Positions 1 through 5,960 of a stretch of DNA of 10,397 bases are shown here, piece by piece (the stretch's first letter is position 1; every line of letters starts with the position of its first letter). The stretch is from positions 1 to 10,397 of the forward strand of contig CAJMRN010000072.1 of assembly GCA_905215815.1 (NCBI GenBank), given 5' to 3'. This DNA is from an uncultured bacterium. Its GTDB lineage: Bacteria > Actinomycetota > Coriobacteriia > Coriobacteriales > Coriobacteriaceae. The position numbers and the translations under genes were made by a program. Under the pieces are notes generated by a model. It was not told the origin of the DNA. It ran no database searches and saw only the letters and a program-made list of their open reading frames with translations.

Positions 1-41
1 CGATTTTCTACGCATGCTTCATCGTGTGGGGGGCGGGGTGC

Positions 42-81
42 GTGCGGCTTGTGACGCGCGTGCGGCTTGCGCGTGACGCGC
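42..81. repeat. Imperfect tandem direct repeat downstream of the zinc-ribbon gene
   Basis: The unit GTGCGGCTTGTGACGCGC at 42-59 is followed at once by a second copy at 60-81 that carries a four-base insertion (CGCG) after GTGCGGCTTG. The stretch lies past the stop codon of the minus-strand zinc-ribbon gene. I see no intrinsic terminator in 1-119 and no gene there. It may be a simple GC-rich slippage product; no function is implied. Confidence 0.4.
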
Positions 82-119
82 GGTGCCCGTGGCTTACGGC
101 CGACCCGGCGATGGATGCG

Positions 120-551
120 TTACTGAATGCGAGTTCGGCAGTAGGGGCAGACCTTCCAGTGCGCGTCGAGCGGACGATGGCAGCTGGGGCACACATTGCG
201 AACCTGGGTGTCGCACACGGGGCAGACGACAAAGTCCTTCTCGATGGGGGCGCCGCACTGCGGGCAGGTGCCGTACTGGGCAAGCTGGCGCTCGCGCAGG
301 GCCATATCCAGCTCCTGCTCCTCGCGGTCGGCCGCGTAGGAATGCGGGCGCAGGACCAGGTAGGCGATGAGGCCCACAAACGGGATGAGGGCGATGATGC
401 CCCATGCCACGTAGGCGCTGGCGCCGCGGCGGCGAGCGTCGATGAACACATAGACGACCGACAGCACGTACAGGGCGACGATAAAGCCAACAAAGGCATA
501 GATGACGCCCATAAGCTGCGGCGACATGAGCTCGGAGATGTACTTGGACAT
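120..551 (-). CDS. Small membrane protein with C-terminal double zinc ribbon
   Basis: A 143-residue protein of unknown specific function. Two hydrophobic segments, about residues 13-37 and 47-67, are separated by a short basic loop (DARRRG), which suggests a two-helix membrane anchor resembling the N-terminal region of phospholipase D-type PLDc_N proteins. A charged linker (about 70-93) leads to a cytosolic or surface-facing tail with eight cysteines in four CxxC pairs: C96/C99, C110/C113, C121/C124 and C135/C138. This is the classic double zinc ribbon (DZR) layout, usually structural or protein-binding. The start at 551 is supported by AAAGG about nine bases upstream. It is transcribed away from the dehydrogenase operon and is probably monocistronic here. 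Proteins of this shape are common in Gram-positive genomes and mostly uncharacterised, so I give no gene name. The reading frame is secure; the cellular role is not. Confidence 0.88.
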   Translation of the reverse strand: MSKYISELMSPQLMGVIYAFVGFIVALYVLSVVYVFIDARRRGASAYVAWGIIALIPFVGLIAYLVLRPHSYAADREEQELDMALRERQLAQYGTCPQCGAPIEKDFVVCPVCDTQVRNVCPSCHRPLDAHWKVCPYCRTRIQ

Positions 552-652
552 TGAGATGTACCTTTCGGAATATTTACAGTCCGGTCAAGTTTACCACGGG
601 GTTTGTTTATATGGGACTACGGTTGCAAGCGGGGCCGGTGCGGACACAAACA

Positions 653-950
653 TCTCAATCTGTAACAGGTGAGAGCGGAATCCGGGTCTAGATGTTACAG
701 AACGAGACAAACGGATGTGCCGCCGAGCAAACATCTCGATCTGTAACATCTAGGGCCCCAAAACCTCTCTTACTGTTACAGATCGAGACAGAAAAATCTC
801 TCCCTGACTTTAAATCTCAATCTGTAACACATAGAAGCGATTTTTCCCTCTTACTGTTACAAATCAAGACAAACGGAGGGGCCGTCTGGCAAACATCTCG
901 ATCTGTAGCATCTAGAACCCAGTTCTTCTGCTTACTGTTACAGAACGAGA
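653..950. repeat. Eight-copy alternating inverted-repeat array, 81-bp period
   Basis: Eight copies of a 15-nt motif (consensus TGTTACAGATCGAGA) alternate in orientation. Forward copies are at 693-707, 774-788, 855-869 and 936-950; reverse-complement copies are at 653-667, 734-748, 815-829 and 896-910. Start-to-start steps are 40, 41, 40, 41, 40, 41 and 40 nt, so same-strand copies recur at exactly 81 bp. Each copy differs from consensus by zero to three bases. Spacers are 25 or 26 nt and only partly conserved: two of the 26-nt spacers (708-733 and 870-895) are alike, and three of the 25-nt spacers end in CTTAC. Any neighbouring pair could fold into a hairpin; the pair at 734-748 and 774-788 is perfectly complementary. 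The array occupies most of the gap between the divergent zinc-ribbon gene and dehydrogenase operon. Unlike CRISPR, the copies alternate strand and the spacers are not unique. Function unknown; a protein-binding array or a mobile palindromic element are the main options. Confidence 0.85.
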
Positions 951-970
951 CAAACCTCTGACACCAGGGG

Positions 971-1016
971 CGGCAGACGAGGTCACCGATGGTCCTGAAT
1001 CTCCCCTCGCCTGCCG
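971..1016. other. Inverted repeat (hairpin) upstream of the dehydrogenase operon
   Basis: CGGCAGACGAGG at 971-982 pairs with CCTCGCCTGCCG at 1005-1016, 11 of 12 positions, across a 22-nt loop. It lies between the repeat array and the operon start. There is no T-run, so it is not a typical intrinsic terminator. It could be a leader hairpin if transcription starts upstream, or chance in GC-rich DNA. Confidence 0.4.
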
Positions 1017-1074
1017 TTGGCGGGTGTTGCGGGACTGTTCGCCGCATTGCCGCCGCACTGGGGGTGTGCAGACC

Positions 1075-1103
1075 ATAGGATAGTCCTATTGACAGCCTGT
1101 CAA
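1075..1103. promoter_or_regulatory. Two adjacent palindromes ahead of the dehydrogenase operon (candidate operator)
   Basis: ATAGGA-TAG-TCCTAT at 1075-1089 is a palindrome with perfect 6-bp arms. It abuts and shares one base with TTGACAG-C-CTGTCAA at 1089-1103, which has perfect 7-bp arms. Both sit 8 to 46 bases before the GTG start and just upstream of its ribosome binding site (GGGAGG, 1111-1116). Such dyads next to a start codon are typical of repressor operators or of a transcription-start region. I could not pair them with a convincing -35/-10 promoter, so the exact promoter is not assigned. The regulator is unknown. Confidence 0.4.
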
Positions 1104-1120
1104 CTCGTCTGGGAGGCACC

Positions 1121-2584
1121 GTGGCAGAAACGTTTGATATCGCGATTGTGGGCGCGGGCATCACCGGGTGCGCCATCGCGCGGCAGCTCGCGCGCTATGA
1201 CTTGTCCACTTGCGTGGTCGAGGCGGCCAACGATATCGCGCTGGGCGCGTCGAAGGCCAACGGCGGCCTGGTGCACGCCGGCTACGATCCGGCGCCGGGC
1301 ACCGTAAAGGCGCAGGTCAACGCCCGCGGTTGCGAGCTGTATGGCACCTGGGCCCAGGAGCTGGGATTTTTGTTCCGCCGCACCGGGTCGATGGTGCTGG
1401 GGTTTAATGACGAAAACCGCGAACACCTGGAGAAGCTGCGCCAGAATGGCGTGGCCAACGGCGTGCCCGAGCTGTCGATTATTGGCCCCGATCGTATCCG
1501 CGAGCTGGAACCGCGTGCCAGCGCCGACGCAACATGCGCGCTGTGGTGCCCTTCGACCGGTTACGTCGACCCGTTTGAAGTGGCCATCGCCGCGCTAGAG
1601 AACGCGGTCGACAACGGCGTGACATTTATGCGCTCCGCGCCGGTGGAGGCCATTGAGGTTGCTGGCGGCGAGGCTACCGACGGGGCAGCGCGCTTTACGC
1701 TGGTGACGCCTGTCGGCGATGTGCGCTGCCGCTATCTGATCAACGCCGCGGGCAACGGTGCCGCGGACATCTCGCATATGGCCGGCGCCGAGGAGCTCCG
1801 GATGGTCTGGCGCCAGGGAAACATCGTGGTACTGGACAAGGAACCGCGCGCGCTCATGCCACTCTACCCCGTGCCTACGCCGGTGTCCAAGGGCGTTATC
1901 GTCACGGGCACCGTACACGGCAACACCGTGATCACCGCGACCGCTGCCGTGCGCGAGCCGGGCAACACACAAACTTACGCGACCGATGTCAACGCGCTCC
2001 TGACCGGCGCGCGCAAGCTGGTGCCCGATCTGGACACGCGCCGCGTGGTGCGCGCGTTTGCCGGCGGGCGCCCGGTCATTAAGGAAACGAACGACTTCTT
2101 TATTGGGCAGTCCGCCGTGGTGCCGGGGCTGTTCCAAGCAGCGGGTATTCAGTCGCCGGGCGTGGCGAGTGCGCCGGCCATTGCCGAGCGCATGGAGCAC
2201 GTGATGCGCGAGGCGGGCGTTGCTTTGCGCGAGCGGGCCGATTGGGATCCGATTCGCCGCGCGCCGGACGACTTCGACCGTGCGCCGCTTGCGCGCAAGG
2301 AGGAGCTCATTGAGTCCGACCCCGCGTGGGGTCAGATCGTCTGCCGCTGCGAGACAGTGCCCGAGGCCGAGATCGTTGCCGCGATTCGGCGCCGCCCGGG
2401 TGCGGTTTCGGTCGAGGGCGTCAAACGCCGCTGCCGCGCGGGCATGGGCCGCTGCCAGAGCGGCTTTTGCCAGAGCCGCGTGGTGGCGATTCTGGCCCGC
2501 GAGCTGGGGTGTGACCCCAGCGAGGTGCTGCTAGAAGACACTGGCTCGTGGCTCGTTGAGGGACCTTTGAAGGGGGTGCGCTAG
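1121..2584 (+). CDS. GlpA/LhgO-type FAD-dependent dehydrogenase with C-terminal BFD-like [2Fe-2S] domain
   Basis: A 487-residue cytosolic flavoprotein of the DAO superfamily, closest in layout to the catalytic subunit of anaerobic glycerol-3-phosphate dehydrogenase (GlpA) and to LhgO-type hydroxyacid oxidases (COG0579). The FAD-binding dinucleotide motif GAGITG is at residues 11-16; the SKANGGLVHAGYDPAPGT stretch near residue 45 is typical of the family. The C-terminus carries a BFD-like iron-sulfur domain: C408-x-C410, then C445 and C450 in the RAGMGRCQSGFC motif characteristic of GlpA. An extra cysteine, C438, precedes it. The GTG start is chosen because GGGAGG lies four bases upstream. It is shorter than Escherichia coli GlpA (about 540 residues). 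It heads a three-gene operon; the next gene begins one base after the stop. No glycerol kinase or facilitator gene is in the window, so glycerol 3-phosphate as substrate is inferred from family context; 2-hydroxyglutarate or another hydroxy acid is the alternative. Confidence 0.9.
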   Translation: MAETFDIAIVGAGITGCAIARQLARYDLSTCVVEAANDIALGASKANGGLVHAGYDPAPGTVKAQVNARGCELYGTWAQELGFLFRRTGSMVLGFNDENREHLEKLRQNGVANGVPELSIIGPDRIRELEPRASADATCALWCPSTGYVDPFEVAIAALENAVDNGVTFMRSAPVEAIEVAGGEATDGAARFTLVTPVGDVRCRYLINAAGNGAADISHMAGAEELRMVWRQGNIVVLDKEPRALMPLYPVPTPVSKGVIVTGTVHGNTVITATAAVREPGNTQTYATDVNALLTGARKLVPDLDTRRVVRAFAGGRPVIKETNDFFIGQSAVVPGLFQAAGIQSPGVASAPAIAERMEHVMREAGVALRERADWDPIRRAPDDFDRAPLARKEELIESDPAWGQIVCRCETVPEAEIVAAIRRRPGAVSVEGVKRRCRAGMGRCQSGFCQSRVVAILARELGCDPSEVLLEDTGSWLVEGPLKGVR

Positions 2585-2585
2585 G

Positions 2586-3941
2586 ATGGCGGAATTCAAA
2601 TCGAGCGCGATTGATAGCGATGCCGTTGAGGGCGTGGCAACGCAGGCCTTCGACGTGGTCGTTATCGGAGGCGGCCCCGCCGGCATGGCGGCCGCGCTTG
2701 CCGCGCATAAGGCCGGCGCGCGCGTGGCCATCGTGGAGCGCGAGCAGCATCTGGGCGGCATCCTGTGCCAGTGCATCCACCCCGGTTTTGGCCTTTCGCA
2801 CTTTAAGCAGGAGCTCACCGGCCCCGAGTACGCGCAGCGCTTTATCGACCAGGTGCGCGCGACCGACATTGCGCTGTTCTTGGACAGCATGGTGCTTGGG
2901 ATTGATTCGGGCGAGTCCACGGAAGACGCCGCGGTCCACACCGTCACGCTCATGAGTCCTGCCGGCATGCTTCAGCTCACCGGACGCGCGGTCGTCCTTG
3001 CTATGGGATGCCGTGAGCGCACGCGCAGCGAGATCAAGATTCCCGGCAGCCGTCCCGCCGGCGTGTTTACGGCGGGCCTAGCGCAGCGATACATCAATAT
3101 CGAAAACCTTAAGCCCGGCTCGCGCGCTGTCATTTTGGGCTCGGGCGACATCGGGCTTATCATGGCGCGCCGCTGCACACTCGAGGGGATTTCGGTCGAG
3201 GGCGTGTACGAGCTCATGCCGTACGCCAACGGGCTGCGCCGTAACGTCAAGAACTGCCTGGACGACTTTGGCATTCCGTTGCACCTGTCCACAACCGTCA
3301 CGCGTGTGATCGGTCACGATCGCGTGGAGGCCGTCGAGGTGAGTCAGGTTGACGAGCATCTGGTGCCCATTGCCGGGACGGAGCGCATCGTTCCATGCGA
3401 TACGCTGCTGCTTTCGGTGGGCCTGATTCCCGAGAACGAGCTTTCGGTGGGTGCGGGCGTTGAGCTTGACCCACGCACGCGCGGCGCCGTGGTGGATCAG
3501 AGCCTGCAAACGGGCGTGCCGGGCATCTTTGCCTGCGGCAACGTACTGCACGTGCACGATCTGGCCGACAACGCGACGACCGAGTCCGAGCGTGCCGGTG
3601 CGGCTGCAGCGACATGGGCGTTGAACGGCGACGCCGGGGCGAGCGCTGCGAGCATGGGCTGCGAGCTTACGATCTCCCCCGCCGGCATCGCAGGCTACGC
3701 GCTGCCGGGACGCATTACGGCCGTGACACTCACCAAACTCAACTTCCGCGTACGCAAACCGGTCGATGCCGCCCGCGTACGTATTCTAGCAGGCGACAAA
3801 GAACTGTTTGCAGGCAAGATCCGCCCGTTTAAACCGAGCGTGATGGAGAGCTTCCCACTGCCGGCAAAGGTGATTCAGCGCGCACTCGAACTGAATGTTA
3901 GCGAGATTGTCCTGTCCGTCGATCCCGTCGAGGAGGCGTAA
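2586..3941 (+). CDS. FAD/NAD(P)-dependent oxidoreductase, second subunit of the dehydrogenase operon
   Basis: A 451-residue pyridine nucleotide-disulfide-type oxidoreductase (COG0446-like). It has two Rossmann motifs: GGGPAG at residues 28-33 for FAD and GSGDIG at 185-190 for NAD(P)H. The FAD-closing motif around residues 313-325 includes GIFACGN. A CQC pair (C61, C63) in the GGILCQCIHPGFG stretch follows the first FAD motif and is a hallmark of the homologues that travel with GlpA-like and DUF1667 genes. About 20 residues precede the first beta strand. The start is one base after the preceding stop; AGGGGG at 2571-2576, nine bases upstream, supports it and implies translational coupling. The likely role is to pass electrons between the flavin/iron-sulfur dehydrogenase and a nicotinamide or other carrier. 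The redox partner and direction are not shown by the sequence. Related single-chain enzymes include subunits of sarcosine or opine oxidases, which is the main alternative. Confidence 0.88.
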   Translation: MAEFKSSAIDSDAVEGVATQAFDVVVIGGGPAGMAAALAAHKAGARVAIVEREQHLGGILCQCIHPGFGLSHFKQELTGPEYAQRFIDQVRATDIALFLDSMVLGIDSGESTEDAAVHTVTLMSPAGMLQLTGRAVVLAMGCRERTRSEIKIPGSRPAGVFTAGLAQRYINIENLKPGSRAVILGSGDIGLIMARRCTLEGISVEGVYELMPYANGLRRNVKNCLDDFGIPLHLSTTVTRVIGHDRVEAVEVSQVDEHLVPIAGTERIVPCDTLLLSVGLIPENELSVGAGVELDPRTRGAVVDQSLQTGVPGIFACGNVLHVHDLADNATTESERAGAAAATWALNGDAGASAASMGCELTISPAGIAGYALPGRITAVTLTKLNFRVRKPVDAARVRILAGDKELFAGKIRPFKPSVMESFPLPAKVIQRALELNVSEIVLSVDPVEEA

Positions 3942-3945
3942 GGCC

Positions 3946-4344
3946 ATGAGCGTAAACGCGATCGAAACGCTGCAGTTCAACTGCACTACCTGCCCATCCG
4001 AATGCCTCCTGACCGTAGAGGTAGAGCGTGACGCAGACGGCGCCGTGGTAGAGGTGCGCTCCGTGACCGGCAACAGCTGCCCGCGCGGTGATACGTTCGC
4101 ACATCAGGAGCTCACCTGCCCCATGCGCGTGCTCACCACCACCGTGGCCGTATCCGGCGGCGACGAGGCGCTGCTACCCGTGCGCACGGCCGAGGCCATC
4201 CCGCTGGCATTCCACGCCCAAGCCATGAACCTCATCCGCGGCCTGGTCGTCGACGCCCCCATCCGCATGGGCGACGTCGTGATGGAGAACCTCCTCGGCA
4301 CCAGCATCAACCTCATCGCCAGCATGGACATCGACCCAGCCTAA
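3946..4344 (+). CDS. DUF1667 (CxxC-pair) protein, third gene of the dehydrogenase operon
   Basis: A 132-residue protein of the DUF1667/COG3862 family, long known only as conserved with cysteine pairs. Cysteines are C13-x2-C16-x3-C20, then C45 in NSCPRG and C58 in TCPMR. The first four resemble the spacing of the [4Fe-4S] motif at the N-terminus of molybdopterin oxidoreductases, where the last cysteine is likewise followed by a basic residue and glycine; I infer iron-sulfur or metal binding. The C-terminal half (about 65-132) has no cysteines and contains a well-conserved-looking stretch around PIRMGDVVMENLLGT. The reading frame is open back to 3895, but the ATG at 3946 is preferred: AGGAGG lies at 3931-3936 and the upstream gene ends at 3941. 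Co-occurrence with the two flavoproteins is a recurrent gene order in clostridia and relatives, so it is probably a small electron-transfer or assembly subunit of that enzyme. The function is inferred only. Confidence 0.88.
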   Translation: MSVNAIETLQFNCTTCPSECLLTVEVERDADGAVVEVRSVTGNSCPRGDTFAHQELTCPMRVLTTTVAVSGGDEALLPVRTAEAIPLAFHAQAMNLIRGLVVDAPIRMGDVVMENLLGTSINLIASMDIDPA

Positions 4345-4347
4345 GCA

Positions 4348-4371
4348 GCTCATTTAGGACGGGGCTCTTTT
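4348..4371 (+). terminator. Weak candidate terminator after the dehydrogenase operon
   Basis: Four bases past the DUF1667 stop, AGCTC (4348-4352) can pair with GGGCT (4362-4366), one wobble included, and the stem is followed by CTTTT. A competing stem, CGGGG at 4360-4364 with CCCCG at 4377-4381, overlaps it. Both are short, so this is only a plausible terminator placed where one is expected. Confidence 0.25.
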
Positions 4372-4404
4372 AGCTACCCCGCCATCCACCCCACCACTCC
4401 TCAA

Positions 4405-4467
4405 TTGCGGTGAAATAGTTCCTAATTTCCGCCAAAACCCCGGCATCCAGGAACTATTCCACCGCAA
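4405..4467. repeat. 19-nt inverted repeat with 25-nt loop
   Basis: TTGCGGTGAAATAGTTCCT at 4405-4423 is complementary to 4449-4467 at 18 of 19 positions, separated by 25 nt. It lies in the gene-free stretch between the dehydrogenase operon and the peptidase gene. There is no T-run after either arm, so it is unlikely to be a simple terminator. The arm length and 25-nt loop recall single hairpins of the array at 653-950, though the sequences differ. Likely a dispersed intergenic palindrome. Confidence 0.75.
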
Positions 4468-4512
4468 CTTGCCTTGGGATCGGTATTTAGCTTGTGCCTA
4501 CTTTAGTGCCAT

Positions 4513-4668
4513 TTCAAAACTATGCCGGATTACGGGGCTGATTCGGAGACCCCATCCATACCGGCAATTTTCGATTTTTGATAAGCCTTATACCTGCGGT
4601 TTAATTTCGCCATTTTTCCTATGGTCATGTAATACAGGTCCAGCCCCGTAATCCGCCATAGTTTTGAA
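4513..4668. repeat. Long inverted-repeat element A (28-nt arms), MITE- or REP-like
   Basis: The arms at 4513-4540 and 4641-4668 are complementary at 27 of 28 positions and enclose a 100-nt, AT-richer centre with no gene. The centre contains TACCTGCGGTTT at 4591-4602, which recurs inside element B at 5961-6122, together with similar flanking sequence (GATAAGCC here, GACAAGCC there). Small size, near-perfect terminal inverted repeats and no coding capacity fit a non-autonomous mobile or palindromic dispersed element. I could not identify a target-site duplication. Confidence 0.7.
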
Positions 4669-4734
4669 GCAGCCCATTTGGGGCGGGCCTCTAATGACTC
4701 CTTTTGCCTGCACGCTTGCTAGTCTGGCCATGCC

Positions 4735-4786
4735 AAGGAGTGTCCCAAAGTGCCGGCATAAAAGGAACGTCCCTAGCTGCCGGGCT
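4735..4786. repeat. Imperfect 25-nt direct repeat upstream of the peptidase gene
   Basis: The 25-nt segments at 4735-4759 and 4762-4786 match at 18 positions, sharing AAGGA, GTCCC and TGCCGG in the same order with a 27-nt period. They lie immediately before the candidate -10 box at 4792. This may be a doubled regulator site or a degenerate intergenic repeat related to the GTCCC-containing palindrome at 5917-5947. Confidence 0.45.
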
Positions 4787-4791
4787 TGGGA

Positions 4792-4797
4792 TACTAT
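4792..4797 (+). promoter_or_regulatory. Candidate -10 box for the peptidase gene
   Basis: TACTAT matches the TATAAT consensus at five of six positions and lies 27 bases before the ATG at 4825. No good -35 hexamer is found at the right spacing; the corresponding position falls within the second copy of the direct repeat. This suggests an activator-dependent or weak promoter, or a chance match. Confidence 0.25.
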
Positions 4798-4824
4798 GGT
4801 GCCACCCTAGCGAAAGGATGTTTC

Positions 4825-5913
4825 ATGGCACATGTCGATGATCAGCGCGTGGCGCGCGTGCTCGATGCGCTCGAGGCTCAGCACCCCGGCGCGCAGCTGC
4901 TCGTAAACGACCCGTGGTCGATTTATTACCTGACCGGCTTTTATGCCGATATGTTCGAGCGTTTTTGTGGCGTGCTGCTCGCACGCGGTAGCGAGCCCGT
5001 GATCCTGGTCAACGCGCTGCATCAGCTGCCCGAGTACGACAATGCCCGCGTCGCGTATCACACCGATACCGACGTCGTGGCCGACGCCATCGTTCGCGAG
5101 GTCGATCCGACCAAACCGCTCGGCATCGACACCGTCATGCGCTCCGGCTTTTTAATGCCGCTCATGGAGCGCCATGCTGCGAGCGAGTTTTTCCTGGGCG
5201 ACTTTGCCGTCACCGCCGCACGCACCCACAAGGACGAAGCCGAGCAGGAGCTCATGCGCGCGTCCTCGGCCGCCAACGATGCCGTGATGACCGATGCCAT
5301 CAAGCTCGTCCACGAGGGCGTAACGGAGCGCGAAATTGCCGATCAGATGTTCAGCCTGTACCGCAATCATGGCTGCGAGGGCTTTAGTTTTCCGCCCATC
5401 GTGAGCTTTGGCGCCAACGCCGGCGACCCGCACCACGAGCCCGACGACACCGTACTCAGGCGCGGAGATGTGGTGCTGTTCGACATTGGTGGGCGCCACC
5501 GCAACTACTGCTCGGACATGACGCGCACGTTCTTTTGGGGCGAGCCGGACGAGGAAACCGCGCGCATCTACGACATCGTGCGCAGCGCCAACGAGGCAGC
5601 CGAATCGCTTATCGCCCCGGGCGTGCGTATGTGCGACCTGGACCGCGCCGCGCGCGACGTGATTGAGGACGCTGGCTACGGCAAATACTTTACGCACCGC
5701 TTGGGACACTCGATCGGCCTGCAGGACCATGAGCCGGGCGACGTCTCGCTCGCCAACGAGCAGGTCGTAGAGCCTGGCATGACGTTCTCTATCGAGCCGG
5801 GAATCTACCTCCCCGGCCGCACCGGCGTCCGCATCGAGGACCTAGCCCTGGTTACCGAGTCCGGCGTCGAGATTCTCAACGCCTACCCCCACGATCCGAC
5901 CCGCCTAGACTAG
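4825..5913 (+). CDS. M24-family metallopeptidase (Xaa-Pro dipeptidase/aminopeptidase type)
   Basis: A 362-residue cytosolic peptidase that hydrolyses the bond N-terminal to proline in small peptides. Residues 1 to about 130 form the creatinase-like N-terminal domain (TGFYADMFERF region). The catalytic pita-bread domain follows, with all five expected metal ligands visible: D220 in LFDIGG, D231 in CSDMTRTF, H295 in RLGHSIGL, E324 in SIEPGIY and E338 in RIEDL. The length fits bacterial PepQ/PepP-like enzymes. The frame is open to 4786, but the ATG at 4825 is chosen because AAAGGA lies six bases upstream at 4813-4818 and the protein then begins where family members do. It appears to be a single-gene unit bounded by repeats, with a strong terminator at 5992-6023, and it converges on folC. 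It probably takes part in peptide use. Dipeptidase versus aminopeptidase specificity cannot be told from sequence alone. Confidence 0.93.
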   Translation: MAHVDDQRVARVLDALEAQHPGAQLLVNDPWSIYYLTGFYADMFERFCGVLLARGSEPVILVNALHQLPEYDNARVAYHTDTDVVADAIVREVDPTKPLGIDTVMRSGFLMPLMERHAASEFFLGDFAVTAARTHKDEAEQELMRASSAANDAVMTDAIKLVHEGVTEREIADQMFSLYRNHGCEGFSFPPIVSFGANAGDPHHEPDDTVLRRGDVVLFDIGGRHRNYCSDMTRTFFWGEPDEETARIYDIVRSANEAAESLIAPGVRMCDLDRAARDVIEDAGYGKYFTHRLGHSIGLQDHEPGDVSLANEQVVEPGMTFSIEPGIYLPGRTGVRIEDLALVTESGVEILNAYPHDPTRLD

Positions 5914-5916
5914 CCA

Positions 5917-5947
5917 ATGTGGCAAAGGGACTGTCCCTTTGCCACAT
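5917..5947. repeat. 31-nt near-perfect palindrome after the peptidase gene
   Basis: ATGTGGCAAAGGGAC at 5917-5931 and its exact reverse complement at 5933-5947 flank a single central base at 5932. It begins three bases after the peptidase stop codon. With almost no loop it would extrude as a cruciform or, in RNA, form a long hairpin after losing its inner pairs. No T-run follows. It could protect the 3' end of the mRNA, bind a dimeric protein or be a dispersed repeat. Confidence 0.75.
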
Positions 5948-5960
5948 CCCGCCAATGCTT

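Noticed and set aside
24..554. Plus-strand open frame of 176 codons opposite the zinc-ribbon gene
   Set aside because: It is antisense to a frame with transmembrane helices and eight ordered cysteines, has no family resemblance and no good ribosome binding site.
653..950. CRISPR array
   Set aside because: Repeats are only 15 nt, alternate strand and differ from one another; spacers are partly conserved and there are no cas genes.
692..961. 89-codon plus-strand open frame across the repeat array
   Set aside because: It is the translation of the 81-bp repeat unit, lacks a ribosome binding site and has no recognisable domain; kept as a finding, not as a gene.
1595..2200. Minus-strand open frame of 201 codons inside the dehydrogenase gene
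   Set aside because: A high-GC shadow opposite conserved flavoprotein sequence.
3895..3945. Upstream extension of the DUF1667 gene
   Set aside because: It would overlap the previous gene by 47 bases; the ATG at 3946 has AGGAGG at the right distance and begins at the family's usual N-terminus.
4469..4651. 60-codon plus-strand open frame
   Set aside because: It runs through element A and its arms, has no ribosome binding site and no recognisable features.
5152..5730. Minus-strand open frame of 192 codons inside the peptidase gene
   Set aside because: It is antisense to the metal-ligand region of a clear M24 peptidase; GC-skewed shadow.
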